A DNA stretch of 32,876 nt. Origin: Gammaproteobacteria bacterium. Its GTDB lineage: Bacteria; Pseudomonadota; Gammaproteobacteria; Steroidobacterales; JABDMI01. The notes under the pieces are model-generated. The model ran no database searches. It saw only the letters and a program-made list of their open reading frames with translations, and was not told the DNA's origin. Of this stretch, positions 7,467 through 15,834 are shown in pieces (within the stretch, counting starts at the first letter, position 1; every line of letters begins with the position of its first letter). Where the stretch lies: positions 1 through 32,876 of the forward strand of contig JABDMI010000087.1 in the NCBI GenBank assembly GCA_013001575.1, read 5' to 3'. Both the position numbers and the translations under genes were made by a program.

Positions 7467-8096
7467 TCAGGACAAGAGATCAGGATTTAAAGTATAAGTT
7501 CCGGTAACTTTTGCTTCGGCCAGAATATGACCCTCAAGAGCATGGATTACTTCGGGTCCGGTGAATGCGTCATTCACTGGAAGAGTGTCAAGGTCTGTGG
7601 CATACAAGCAAAAATCGTAATGATGCACCAGGCTATCATTCCAGGGCGGACAAGGGCCGTCATAACCAAAATATTCACCTTGCATGGACTCATCCCCGTT
7701 AAACCACTGGGTGTAATCATTTAAGCCTTGTCGGGATCCTTTGGGGCCGGAAGGATTTTGTTTGCCGTGTGGCGTAACGCCTTTGGAACAAGTTCCAGAC
7801 ATGATTGATTCCACATCAGGTGGAATGTCCACCATAACCCAGTGATAAAAATCACAGCGCGGTAGATCGGAAGGAACCTCGCGACCTTCCTGGTTAACAT
7901 CGTCTGCTTTAGTAGGGACATCCCGGTCGACACAAATCAAGACCAGGGAACGCGTACCTTCCGGAATATTTGACCAGCTGACCCCGGGGTTTCTGTTATC
8001 GCTCAACGCAATGTGCTGGACCGCATCAACTTGAGCAAATGCATTGCCCGATGGAATTGGATCACCGTGGGTAAATTCAATAACGGTTAATTGCAT
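7467..8096 (-). CDS. YbhB/YbcL-type phosphatidylethanolamine-binding (Raf kinase inhibitor-like) protein
   Basis: The 209-residue protein shows PEBP-family signatures: NPGVSWSNIPEGTRSLVLIC, VDRDVP, DFYHWVMVDIP and YFGYDGPCPPWNDSLVHHYD. The last of these contains the conserved ligand-pocket GPCPP and H-x-Y segment. The family binds anionic lipid head groups or phosphate; the bacterial role is unsettled. No signal peptide is seen, so it is probably cytoplasmic. Its ATG overlaps the stop of the upstream coiled-coil gene by one base (TGATG), so translation is coupled. It is the last gene of the BON / coiled-coil / PEBP operon. Confidence 0.88.
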   Translation of the reverse strand: MQLTVIEFTHGDPIPSGNAFAQVDAVQHIALSDNRNPGVSWSNIPEGTRSLVLICVDRDVPTKADDVNQEGREVPSDLPRCDFYHWVMVDIPPDVESIMSGTCSKGVTPHGKQNPSGPKGSRQGLNDYTQWFNGDESMQGEYFGYDGPCPPWNDSLVHHYDFCLYATDLDTLPVNDAFTGPEVIHALEGHILAEAKVTGTYTLNPDLLS

Positions 8097-9148
8097 CAGA
8101 TATCCCCTTTGGCTAATTTAGTTGTAGGATTTTTAAGTGTGAAATCTGCTTGATCCATTTTGTCCAGATCCAGCTCAACAGCTTGCTGTTGCCAGCGATC
8201 ACGCATAATGCGTTTTGGGAAAGTTCGAATTCGGTCCGCAACCCACAAACAGTCTGATTCATTCATGCGCGCCAGTTGATGATAATGAAATATTCCAATC
8301 TCATTCAACAAGCGTTCCATCACCGGCCCAATTCCCTTGATCAATTGCAGATTGTCCTTGGAACCTTCCGGCTCTTCGAGTATCCAGACCGGACGGTTTG
8401 AGACTTGTGGGGTCAAGCCAAGGTCATTAGCCGGTGCTGTACTGACTTGCGATTGTATAAGATGTAACTCTTGCTCCATCGAACTGGTGTTTTTACGTTG
8501 CTTTTCAAGTTCGGATTTAATCAACTCGAGCTTGGTTTCGCGGTCACGCAACTTGGCTTCAAGTTCGTAATAATGTTGTTTGATATCAGTAGAAAGTTCC
8601 TGGGCTGATTCCTGTTGAGTTTCCATGTCTTTTAATTCTGCCGCCAACTCATTGACCTGAGCAGTTTTTTGTTGAGCTTGTTGCATCAGGCGTTCGATGG
8701 TGCTCGAGCCGGTGCGGATTTTCTGTTTTTGTTCACGCTCCAGTTTTTGCAAGGTGGCCAGGAGAGTTTTGAATTTTTTCAACGTAATATCACGTTTATT
8801 CAGATCCAGCTTCAGTTTGTTCACCACCCGGGTCAAAGCTTCAATCTTTTGCAAGTCATTTTTAATGATCTCTTGCGCTTTCCGGTCTGATTCTTCAAAG
8901 CGTTTAATCAGGCGTCCGGTCACCTCCAGTTGCTGCTGTAACTGGCGACTTTTCAGATCAAGTGTGGTTGCTTTTTTAACCGCAATATCGCGCTCACGAT
9001 CGGTGGATCTGAAGCGCCCGGCCCATTCATTCTGCAATGTGCCAAGGCGTCGGCTAAATTCAAGGCCGCGTAAACGCCAGCCTACCCATAACCCGATCAA
9101 CACGGCCATGACCAACAAGAACAACATTTGCAGGATTAAATAAAGCAT
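8096..9148 (-). CDS. Membrane-anchored long coiled-coil protein with C-terminal helix-hairpin-helix-like domain
   Basis: The 350-residue protein has one N-terminal membrane segment (residues about 3-25, ending VGWRLRG) and a long coiled coil (about 40-240, rich in Leu, Lys, Glu, Gln). A short linker leads to a compact C-terminal domain (about 267-330) containing LQLIKGIGPVMERLLNEIGI. KGIGP with a following L-x2-GI is typical of helix-hairpin-helix / COG3743-like domains found at the ends of other proteins, which often contact nucleic acid. The domain function is not established here. The start is two bases after the BON gene's stop, and its end overlaps the PEBP start. The protein is probably anchored in the inner membrane with the coiled coil in the cytoplasm. 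Confidence 0.75.
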   Translation of the reverse strand: MLYLILQMLFLLVMAVLIGLWVGWRLRGLEFSRRLGTLQNEWAGRFRSTDRERDIAVKKATTLDLKSRQLQQQLEVTGRLIKRFEESDRKAQEIIKNDLQKIEALTRVVNKLKLDLNKRDITLKKFKTLLATLQKLEREQKQKIRTGSSTIERLMQQAQQKTAQVNELAAELKDMETQQESAQELSTDIKQHYYELEAKLRDRETKLELIKSELEKQRKNTSSMEQELHLIQSQVSTAPANDLGLTPQVSNRPVWILEEPEGSKDNLQLIKGIGPVMERLLNEIGIFHYHQLARMNESDCLWVADRIRTFPKRIMRDRWQQQAVELDLDKMDQADFTLKNPTTKLAKGDI

Positions 9149-9150
9149 GC

Positions 9151-9465
9151 TTATTCAATTACCCTTAAATTACTGTAAACCCGCCTGACCCCTTTAACTC
9201 TTCGCGCCAGACTAATGGCGTTGTCGGCGCTCTCGGGATTGACCACGCCCTCCAGATAAATGTCGCGGCCTTCAACCGAGACTAAAACATTGCGAATCTT
9301 GTGTTCAAGTAATTGTTGTGACACGCCTTGCAACAAGTCTTTTTCGATTCCCGGGATCACGGATTTGAAACTAAGAAAGATCATGGCCAGCAGGCTGATC
9401 GAACCGATCAGGATGGTCGACACTACGGCGCTTTTATCTTCTTGATTATTGAGGTCAAAATACAT
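9151..9465 (-). CDS. Membrane-anchored single BON-domain protein
   Basis: The 104-residue protein has one N-terminal membrane segment (about residues 15-33, STILIGSISLLAMIFLSF). A single BON domain follows (about 42-104: LLEHKIRNVLVSVEGRDIYL, then GVVNPESADNAISLARRVKG and VRRVYSNLRV). BON domains bind phospholipids or peptidoglycan-associated surfaces and are usually periplasmic. A GGAGGAGGA lies 12 bases upstream, rather far for optimal translation. It is the first gene of a three-gene operon with the coiled-coil and PEBP proteins; its promoter should lie in 9466-9706. Confidence 0.85.
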   Translation of the reverse strand: MYFDLNNQEDKSAVVSTILIGSISLLAMIFLSFKSVIPGIEKDLLQGVSQQLLEHKIRNVLVSVEGRDIYLEGVVNPESADNAISLARRVKGVRRVYSNLRVIE

Positions 9466-9604
9466 GTTGATTGTTTGTCCTCCTCCAGGCAGTTACCGGG
9501 TATGCGGATAGAATGCCCTTATTCTGATCTGCACAAATTACAGGCATACTTTATATTTTGCTCGCCTGTGAGACTCTATTGTACAAATTTATCCGTGCGC
9601 TAAC

Positions 9605-9640
9605 AGCAAAATCAGCAACTTACAATCATTTTATTTTGCT
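9605..9640. repeat. 8-bp inverted repeat in the divergent promoter region
   Basis: AGCAAAAT (9605-9612) pairs with ATTTTGCT (9633-9640) across a 20-base spacer and is followed by TTTT. The surrounding 240-base gap (9466-9706) separates the divergent BON operon and antiporter gene and must carry both promoters. The repeat could be an operator or a weak hairpin; nothing else stands out. Confidence 0.3.
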
Positions 9641-9706
9641 TTTTGGCTTGCAACAAACCTTAACACAGGCTAAGTTTACCCGTCGTATTTTTACCGGATA
9701 ACGCTT

Positions 9707-11581
9707 TTGGATGCCGAACACATTTCCATGATCATGGTTGCCATCATCACTTTTGGTGTTGGCGCCCAGTGGTTAGCTTGGAAAACCAGATTACCAGCAA
9801 TCGTTTTATTAGCGTCGGCCGGCTTGATCGTGGGCGTTTCTGTACTTGGCTGGGTTAACCCGAGTGAAACCTTTGGCAGTCTACTGAGACCGATCGTCAG
9901 CTTGTGTGTTGCCATCATTTTATTTGAAGGCGGTCTGAATTTACATATCCATGAATTACGTGAAGCGGCTTCAGGGGTAAAACGTCTGGTTTACATTGGT
10001 GCACCGGTCGCATTTGTCACCTGTTCCCTGTCCGGACATTTCATCGGTGGACTGAGTTGGCCTGTAAGTTTGGTGTTTGGAGCCATTTTAGTGGTAACTG
10101 GCCCGACTGTGATCATGCCCTTGCTCAGACAAGCCGGCTTAAATCGACGTACGGCCTCGTATTTAAAATGGGAAGGGATCGTTAATGATCCGATCGGAGC
10201 CTTGATGGCTGTACTGGTTTTCCAGTTTTTTGTTTATGTAGGCGAGGGCAGTGGCTGGATTGCGATCATGTCTGGTTTGAGCTTGGCTCTAGCCTCGGGT
10301 ATTTTTCTTGGCGGTCTCGGTGGATGGTTAACGGGTAAGGCTTTTTTACGCGGTTACGTCCCCGAATTCCTGAAATCACCGGTCATGTTAACTCTGGTAC
10401 TTGTGGTGTTCGAGTTATCTAATGCCCTGCAACACGAGGCAGGACTGCTTGCTGTGACCATTATGGGCATGGTGATCGGTAACATGCACATACCAGGGTT
10501 GCAGGATATGCGTCGTTTTAAAGAATACATCACGGTGATGCTGGTCTCGGCGGTGTTTATTTTATTAACCGCCGATATCGACCTGAGAATTGCCCGGGTA
10601 ATTGGGTGGCGAGGCGTTGCACTGATTGCCGCTGTGCTATTTATCTGTCGCCCGTTAACAATCTGGTTAGCCACCATTAAATCGGGCATGCCGCGCAATG
10701 ACCGGATCTTGCTAGCCTGGATCGCGCCGCGCGGGATTGTGGCTGCAGCTACGGCGGGTGTGATGGGACCACGTCTGTATGAGGCCGGTTACCCGGGTGC
10801 CGATGCCTTGTTGCCATTGATCTTTTTTGTAATTTTTGTCACGGTTGTGCTGCATGGAATGAGTATTGGCTGGTTGTCCAGACGCCTTGGATTGGCGGCA
10901 CCGGACAAACAATCCCTGTTAATCGTAGGTGGATCACCCTGGGCCATAGCATTCGCCAATAAGCTCAAGTCCCTGAATGTAGGTGTGTTGGTTGCGGATA
11001 ATTCCTGGCACAATTTACGCGCTGCCCGCTTGGCGGGCGTCCCGGTATTTTATGGTGAGATCTTATCGGATTTTGCCGAAGCTACGGTTGAGATCTCGCA
11101 TATTGATGCGGTCTTTGCGGCAACCAGTAATGATGCTTACAACGCATTGGTGTGCAATGCGCTGGCTCCCGAGATCGGACGCAAGGCTGTGTATCAATTG
11201 CCCATGGGTGTGGGTAGTGATGAAGGTGATCGTGGGGTGGCGCGATCTATTCGCGGAAAACCCGCCTTCCAGGCCGATGCTGTGTTTGAGCGTTTATGGA
11301 AATTGCATATTCGCGGTTGGCAATTTTACAGCACCAAGTTAAGTGAAAACTATACCTACAGCGATTTTCTTGGCGATGCCAGTGCTGATGCGATGTTGTT
11401 GGTGGTCATCAAAGCCAATGACGATCTGGTTCTTGAATCGGAGAATGAAAAACTCGAGCCCGTTGCCGGTGACACCTTGCTGTATTATGCGCCGGATAAA
11501 ACCAGTGAGAAAACCACGGATAAATTATCTGATACCGGTCGTCTGGATTTAAAAAACATGGACTTCACCTCAGGCATATGA
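9707..11581 (+). CDS. CPA-type cation:proton antiporter with cytoplasmic NAD-binding (TrkA-N-like) domain
   Basis: The 624-residue protein has a membrane part of about 12 helices (residues 1-395) and a soluble C-terminal part. Seen are FEGGLNL (73-79), TGPT (131-134) and the paired acidic motif EGIVNDPIG with N160/D161, the ion-binding site of electroneutral Na+/H+ exchangers. PRGIVAAATAG (341-351) is also conserved in the family. From about residue 403 a Rossmann-like segment (SLLIVGGSPWAIAFANKL, VADNS, VFAATSNDAYNALVC) resembles a TrkA-N/RCK domain that may gate transport by nucleotide. The start is a TTG with GGAT about eight bases upstream; an in-frame ATG at 9728 is the alternative. It probably exports Na+ or K+ against protons in the inner membrane. 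Confidence 0.85.
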   Translation: MDAEHISMIMVAIITFGVGAQWLAWKTRLPAIVLLASAGLIVGVSVLGWVNPSETFGSLLRPIVSLCVAIILFEGGLNLHIHELREAASGVKRLVYIGAPVAFVTCSLSGHFIGGLSWPVSLVFGAILVVTGPTVIMPLLRQAGLNRRTASYLKWEGIVNDPIGALMAVLVFQFFVYVGEGSGWIAIMSGLSLALASGIFLGGLGGWLTGKAFLRGYVPEFLKSPVMLTLVLVVFELSNALQHEAGLLAVTIMGMVIGNMHIPGLQDMRRFKEYITVMLVSAVFILLTADIDLRIARVIGWRGVALIAAVLFICRPLTIWLATIKSGMPRNDRILLAWIAPRGIVAAATAGVMGPRLYEAGYPGADALLPLIFFVIFVTVVLHGMSIGWLSRRLGLAAPDKQSLLIVGGSPWAIAFANKLKSLNVGVLVADNSWHNLRAARLAGVPVFYGEILSDFAEATVEISHIDAVFAATSNDAYNALVCNALAPEIGRKAVYQLPMGVGSDEGDRGVARSIRGKPAFQADAVFERLWKLHIRGWQFYSTKLSENYTYSDFLGDASADAMLLVVIKANDDLVLESENEKLEPVAGDTLLYYAPDKTSEKTTDKLSDTGRLDLKNMDFTSGI

Positions 11582-11606
11582 TCTTAAGCGCCAAACCAAA
11601 TCGCAT

Positions 11607-12242
11607 ATGGCAAATCAATCAATAATTATCCAAGGCGCCGTCGGTGATTTGGAGCTTGTAGTTGATCGCCCCGAGGAACAAGCCCGGCTGGTCGTAGTGG
11701 TGTGTCATCCGCACCCGCTTTTTCAAGGCACGATGCACAACAAAGTCGCTTACATGCTGGCGCAAAGCCTGAAGCCTGAAGGGGCGATAGGTGTACGCTT
11801 TAATTTTCGAGGTGTAGGAGACAGCGAGGGAGAGCATGCAGATGGCATAGGCGAAGTAGACGATGTTTTAGCGGTGCTGGGCTGGGTGCAAGCCAAATGG
11901 CCGGAATTGCCTGTAGTTTTGGCCGGGTTCTCGTTCGGCGCTTATGTGGCGCTATTGACCGCACAAAACACGGCAACGCTGCAGACTTTTAATATACAGA
12001 AACTGGTCACTGTGGCGCCACCGGTCGGGCGTTGGGACTTTTCCGCTATCAGCGCTCCACAAATTCCCTGGTTAGTGATCCAGGGTGACGAAGATGAGCT
12101 GGTTGAAGTAGACAAGGTGCGTATTTTCATCACTGCACAAACACCAAGCCCGACCCTGGAAGTGATTAATTCTGCAGATCATTTTTTTCATGGCAAACTC
12201 AATCAATTACGCGAGCTGATCCAGGCTTGGTTTAAGAATTAA
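11607..12242 (+). CDS. Small COG2945-like alpha/beta hydrolase
   Basis: The 211-residue cytoplasmic protein carries HPHPLFQGTMHNK (34-46) and FNFRGVGDSEG (65-75), both typical of COG2945 hydrolases. The nucleophile elbow is GFSFG (Ser109), the acid QGDEDE (about 161-163) and the catalytic His is in ADHFFHG (His192). Its function in this family is poorly defined. It starts 25 bases after the antiporter gene on the same strand and may be cotranscribed with it; both would end at the terminator at 12267-12295. Confidence 0.85.
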   Translation: MANQSIIIQGAVGDLELVVDRPEEQARLVVVVCHPHPLFQGTMHNKVAYMLAQSLKPEGAIGVRFNFRGVGDSEGEHADGIGEVDDVLAVLGWVQAKWPELPVVLAGFSFGAYVALLTAQNTATLQTFNIQKLVTVAPPVGRWDFSAISAPQIPWLVIQGDEDELVEVDKVRIFITAQTPSPTLEVINSADHFFHGKLNQLRELIQAWFKN

Positions 12243-12266
12243 ATTTAAAATCGCAAAATAGCATGC

Positions 12267-12295
12267 AAAAAAAAACCGGCCAATGGCCGGTTTTT
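12267..12295. terminator. Bidirectional terminator between convergent genes
   Basis: AAAAACCGGCC (12271-12281) pairs with GGCCGGTTTTT (12285-12295) across an AAT loop. On the minus strand a run of nine T residues follows the stem; on the plus strand five T residues close it. It serves both the hydrolase (ends 12242) and the HU-family gene (ends 12318). Confidence 0.9.
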
Positions 12296-12317
12296 AAATT
12301 TCTAGACTAAAGTCTGA

Positions 12318-12656
12318 TCAGATCATGTCTTTCAGAGCTTTAAGTGCCAAAACTTTAACTGCTTTACGTGCAGGCTTGGCTTTGATCATGATCTCTTCGC
12401 CTGTGAAAGGGTTAATGCCTTTTCTGGCTTTAGTAGCAGGCTTGGTCACAACTTTAATTTTAACAATGCCTGGTAGTGTGAATACACCTGGACCACGACG
12501 CCCAAGGTTCTTTTTAATTAAGCCTCGCAGCGACTCGAAAACTGCATCTACATCGCGGCGGGTCAAACCTGTGTCGTCCGAAATGGTGCGCAAAATTTCC
12601 GTTTTTGTTGGCGGTTTAGCCGCAGCTGATTTAGAAGTTTTTTTCTTTGTAGCCAT
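12318..12656 (-). CDS. HU/IHF-family DNA-binding protein
   Basis: The 112-residue protein has a Lys/Ala-rich N-terminal extension (MATKKKTSKSAAAKPPTKTE) and then a full HU fold (about 18-112). The DNA-binding arm has the family's beta-hairpin proline region (ARKGINPFTGEEIMIKAKPA) and ends with ARKAVKVLALKALKD. HU-type proteins bend and compact DNA. It is longer than standard 90-residue HU because of the basic tail, which resembles the class of HU-like proteins with lysine-rich ends. AGGAG sits eight bases before the ATG. Confidence 0.9.
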   Translation of the reverse strand: MATKKKTSKSAAAKPPTKTEILRTISDDTGLTRRDVDAVFESLRGLIKKNLGRRGPGVFTLPGIVKIKVVTKPATKARKGINPFTGEEIMIKAKPARKAVKVLALKALKDMI

Positions 12657-12712
12657 TGATAGCTCCTGGTTGAGTTAATTAGTTGGTTGGGTAATTTACT
12701 GTGGTGACAAAA

Positions 12713-12741
12713 ATAGCATATCTAAATAAAAAAAAATACAA
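12713..12741 (-). promoter_or_regulatory. Candidate promoter of the HU-family gene
   Basis: On the minus strand TTGTAT (plus 12736-12741) and TGCTAT (plus 12713-12718) are 17 bases apart, with a run of T residues in the spacer. It lies about 57 bases upstream of the HU start codon at 12656. Neither box is a perfect match. Confidence 0.3.
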
Positions 12742-12834
12742 TAATTGCGGTTTTTTTCAGTTTTTTATCCTTTGTTTGTAGCTTATGTATGCTATTTTGA
12801 CAATGTTGCTTAAGTTTTAATCGTTCTCCAAAAA

Positions 12835-13353
12835 TCAGTCGGTGAACATACGTTGCTGGAATCGAACTGGAATCGGGTCATTCTCGCCATCAGGTAACAC
12901 ATTCATATCTATCACCAGGGTTTCTCCATTGGCAATTCGAATCAATCCGATGTAATAAATGGCCGCTCCGCCGGCTTCTTCGATCTTGCGCCAGTCGGGT
13001 TTTTTCAATTGTCCGGTCAAATTTGAAACATTCGCATTTAAAACCGCCGTTACCGGAGTCTTAGAGCCATCCTGATTTTTTTTCTGCACGGATATGTTTA
13101 CCAGGGCACGGTTTTTACTCCGGGTCACGTCGTATTTTCGGCTAATCTCGGGATCTAGGAGTTCGGTATTAATAATATTAAAATTAATTACGTAATTTCC
13201 ATTATCAAAAGACTTGTTTTGACTGACTTCACGTGCCGGAGGTGCACCAGAGATGGTTTCAGTAGACGGTGCGGGTCCGCCACATGCCATTAAAAATAAT
13301 AAACACGCACCAAGAGAAGTGAAGATTAATTTACGTGAGTCGAAAATATGCAT
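12835..13353 (-). CDS. DUF4426 lipoprotein
   Basis: The 172-residue protein begins with a lipoprotein signal (IFTSLGACLLFLMAC, lipobox Cys about residue 24). A Ser/Pro-rich linker follows, then a beta-rich domain (NGNYVINFNIINTELLDPEI, SKNRALVNISVQKK, GGAAIYYIGLIRIANG). The sequence and the place downstream of yggT match the DUF4426 protein that accompanies yggT, proC and yggS in Pseudomonas. Its role is unknown. It probably sits in the outer or inner membrane leaflet facing the periplasm and is the last gene of the yggS-proC-yggT unit. Confidence 0.85.
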   Translation of the reverse strand: MHIFDSRKLIFTSLGACLLFLMACGGPAPSTETISGAPPAREVSQNKSFDNGNYVINFNIINTELLDPEISRKYDVTRSKNRALVNISVQKKNQDGSKTPVTAVLNANVSNLTGQLKKPDWRKIEEAGGAAIYYIGLIRIANGETLVIDMNVLPDGENDPIPVRFQQRMFTD

Positions 13354-13432
13354 ATTGGGTCGCCTTGTGAGCTGGTTCGTAGCAACTTAACTATACGCCT
13401 GATCCTGGGCTTTTAGCAAATGATGATTGAAA

Positions 13433-13984
13433 TTATCCAAACCAGCTTGCCAGTTGTACTTGAATTGCCGCAAGAATTAATATGACTAATGCGGGGGACA
13501 GGTCTAATCCGCCAATCGGCTTGATAAGACGGCGCGCCGGGGTTAACAGCGGGGCCGTGAGTTCATGTAAGAATGCCGTAAGCGGCGAGTGTTGTGTTGG
13601 TTGAATCCAGCTCAAAATTATCTGGAAAATTATCAATACAATATATAATTGAATTAAACTGAAAACTAGCAACAAGGCACTGCCAATCAGTAAAATTGAA
13701 AAATTCTCGCTTAACCAGTCCAGTCCGCGCATGCGCAGCGAGTGCAGAATAAACTGACATATAATTGCTACCAACAAACAACTGACCAGTGATGCACTAT
13801 CGATTTTACCTATCGGGGGCATTACTTTGCGTAATGGCATGACCACCGGATTGGTTAATCGTGTGATTGCCTGCGCGATCGGGTTCCTGAAATTTGCGCG
13901 CACCATTTGCAAAATAAAACGCAACAAGTAAATGCTTAAAAACAGATTCAGGAATATTTCCAGTAAAAAAGTTAATGCGGCCAT
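13433..13984 (-). CDS. yggT: YggT-family membrane protein
   Basis: The 183-residue protein has two tandem YggT repeats, each with a hydrophobic helix pair and the signature NPIAQAITRLTNPVVMPLRK (residues about 33-52) and, in the second copy, PLTAFLHELTAPLLTPARRL. Four membrane helices are apparent. YggT proteins are inner-membrane proteins linked to osmotic or membrane homeostasis and cell division neighbourhoods; the mechanism is unknown. It lies downstream of proC in the standard gammaproteobacterial order and upstream of the DUF4426 gene. Confidence 0.92.
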   Translation of the reverse strand: MAALTFLLEIFLNLFLSIYLLRFILQMVRANFRNPIAQAITRLTNPVVMPLRKVMPPIGKIDSASLVSCLLVAIICQFILHSLRMRGLDWLSENFSILLIGSALLLVFSLIQLYIVLIIFQIILSWIQPTQHSPLTAFLHELTAPLLTPARRLIKPIGGLDLSPALVILILAAIQVQLASWFG

Positions 13985-14070
13985 GGGTGAATTGTACTCG
14001 AAGTCTTGTTTTTAATTTACAGCCTTTACGTGCAAAAACGAATAAGCCACTCGTCTATATTCATTAGTCT

Positions 14071-14919
14071 TTAGTCTCTGGCTTTTGCGAGCTCTGTAGC
14101 ACGCTGTTTTGCTGCTTGCACGGCTTGCGCTACAATTTCACTGAACTTATGTGTTTGCAAGCTGGCCATGCCGGCAGCGGTAGTGCCGCCTTTGGAAGTC
14201 ACGCGTTCACGTAATTCTTGTAATGCATTTACATTTTCGCCTGTGACATATTGTTTTGCCATAAGGGCAGCCCCGAGCGCGGTCTGCAAAACCAGCTTTT
14301 GCGCTTGATCTGGCGTGAGCCCCTGTTGAATGCCGGCATTGCATAATGCTTCCATAAAACCAAAAAAATACGCTGGTCCACTGCCCGACAAGGCCGTGAC
14401 CGAGTCGATCAACTCTTCTTGGTCTAACCAAATCGCTTGTCCAATCGAGGCAAAAATAGCCTCTATTGCCGCCTGTTTGTCATTACTTAATTGTTTGGCT
14501 GAATACAGGCCAGTCGCCGATTCTCCGATCAAGGCTGGCGTATTTGGCATGGCGCGCACCACTACCGGATCCGTGTTATTTAGGAGTTTTAACCACTCCA
14601 TCAGGTGTTGTGTGGTTGTGCCGGCGGCGATGGAAATGAAAACACTTTGAGCATTGCTGCTATGTTTTGCGAGGTCTTCACATACTCCGCGAATTATCTG
14701 CGGTTTAACCGCAAGGATCACAAAATCAGCCGCAATTGAGCTGCTATCAGCATGCGCGAGACAAGTGATCGCAAAGCGTTGCGTCAAATCTTCGCGACGT
14801 TTGGCATCGGGTTCGATTACCACAAAATTTTCACGCGGGTAGCTATTGTTTAATAAGCCACTCAGCATAGCCGTGGCCATATTGCCACCGCCAATGAATG
14901 TGATTTTAGGATATGTCAT
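14071..14919 (-). CDS. proC: Pyrroline-5-carboxylate reductase
   Basis: The 282-residue enzyme reduces 1-pyrroline-5-carboxylate to proline with NAD(P)H, the last step of proline synthesis in the cytoplasm. The N-terminal Rossmann motif FIGGGNMATAML (about 8-19) is followed by VILAVKPQ (about 67-74). The family signature ALSGSGPAYFFGFMEAL and the catalytic-loop RVTSKGGTTAAGM near the C terminus are intact. Length is normal. It is 32 bases downstream of yggS and 86 bases upstream of yggT. GAGA lies about eight bases before the ATG. Confidence 0.96.
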   Translation of the reverse strand: MTYPKITFIGGGNMATAMLSGLLNNSYPRENFVVIEPDAKRREDLTQRFAITCLAHADSSSIAADFVILAVKPQIIRGVCEDLAKHSSNAQSVFISIAAGTTTQHLMEWLKLLNNTDPVVVRAMPNTPALIGESATGLYSAKQLSNDKQAAIEAIFASIGQAIWLDQEELIDSVTALSGSGPAYFFGFMEALCNAGIQQGLTPDQAQKLVLQTALGAALMAKQYVTGENVNALQELRERVTSKGGTTAAGMASLQTHKFSEIVAQAVQAAKQRATELAKARD

Positions 14920-14951
14920 GTAATTTTCTCTATTTTACAGTTAGGTTATTT

Positions 14952-15653
14952 TTACCCACGCGCACCAAAGATTGCAGATCCCAGGCGCAGCATATTGGAT
15001 CCTGCCCGAATAGCTTCGCGGAAATCTCCCGACATGCCCATCGACAGGGTGTCCAGACTCGGGTGCGCTTTGCCTTGCTCCAACAAAACATCTCGTACCC
15101 GGCTAAACCCGGCGTACGCAGCATCCCCGCGCATGCCCTCGGGCAAGACACACATTAGACCACGCACATTGATCTGGGGTAAGTCGCAAATCTCGCTCAG
15201 GAATTCGGGGACGTCTGCCAGTGTTATGCCGCCGCGACCGGGCTTGTTTTCGAGTTGCACCTGCACGCAGATTTGCAAAGGCTGGCAAGCTTCCGGCCTT
15301 AAGCGGTTTAATCTTTGCGCGTGTTTTATGGAGCAGAGTGAATGCACCCAGTCAAAATGTGTCGCAATGGCCTGACATTTATTGCCCTGGATCTGTCCAA
15401 TGTAATGCCAACAAAGTTGATCTGCGATCTGCCCATCAAGGGCGCGTATTTTTTGGATCTTTTCCAGACCTTCTTGCACATAGTTTTCAGCAAAATCCCG
15501 CTGCCCGGCGGATGCGGCTGCCAGGATGGATTCAACATTATGGGTTTTGCTCACAGCAATGAGTCGAATTTGTTCTGTATCCTGACCACAAGCCTTGGCA
15601 TAACGCTGAATTTCGTCACGGATTTGGTACAGATTGTTTGGAATATCAGTCAT
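14952..15653 (-). CDS. yggS: PLP homeostasis protein YggS (PLPBP)
   Basis: The start chosen is ATG 15653 (MTDIPNNLYQIRDEIQRYAK), which gives 233 residues, the usual family length. A TTG 39 bases upstream is in frame but would add a non-conserved tail. The PLP-binding lysine is K36 in LIAVSKTHNV. HYIGQIQGNKC, then LSMGMSGDFREAI and GSAIFGARG near the end are family signatures. YggS binds pyridoxal phosphate and controls its balance and amino-acid metabolism in the cytoplasm. It is the first gene of the leftward yggS-proC-yggT-DUF4426 unit and diverges from pilT. Confidence 0.94.
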   Translation of the reverse strand: MTDIPNNLYQIRDEIQRYAKACGQDTEQIRLIAVSKTHNVESILAAASAGQRDFAENYVQEGLEKIQKIRALDGQIADQLCWHYIGQIQGNKCQAIATHFDWVHSLCSIKHAQRLNRLRPEACQPLQICVQVQLENKPGRGGITLADVPEFLSEICDLPQINVRGLMCVLPEGMRGDAAYAGFSRVRDVLLEQGKAHPSLDTLSMGMSGDFREAIRAGSNMLRLGSAIFGARG

Positions 15654-15736
15654 TTTGGTGATTTTATGAGAATCCTGCTTTAGTTTTAACAAAATGGTGC
15701 GCTATACTTAGGGTTTACGATATTTTATGCAAGCGT

Positions 15737-15752
15737 AAAGTTTCAAAACCAA
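15737..15752 (+). repeat. Direct repeat copy 1 upstream of pilT
   Basis: AAAGTTTCAAAACCAA occurs here and again, with one mismatch, at 15806-15821. Both lie in the yggS-pilT divergent promoter region. The spacing is 69 bases. It could be a regulator site. Confidence 0.4.
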
Positions 15753-15805
15753 TGAATGAGCCGCTGCCATAAAGATCAAAAATTGTATGACTAATTTATA
15801 AGTCG

Positions 15806-15821
15806 AAAGTTACAAAACCAA
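15806..15821 (+). repeat. Direct repeat copy 2 just before pilT
   Basis: AAAGTTACAAAACCAA ends 13 bases before the pilT ATG and just precedes its ribosome binding site AAGGAT. In this position it would lie in the leader of the message. A shorter relative (AAAGTTACAAAA) is at 18140-18151, before the third retraction-ATPase gene. Confidence 0.4.
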
Positions 15822-15834
15822 AAAAGGATATCCC

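Noticed and set aside
8697-9143. Plus-strand frame of 148 codons
   Set aside because: It is the complement of the coiled-coil gene, rich in Phe/Ser/Arg as expected for a shadow, with no motif.
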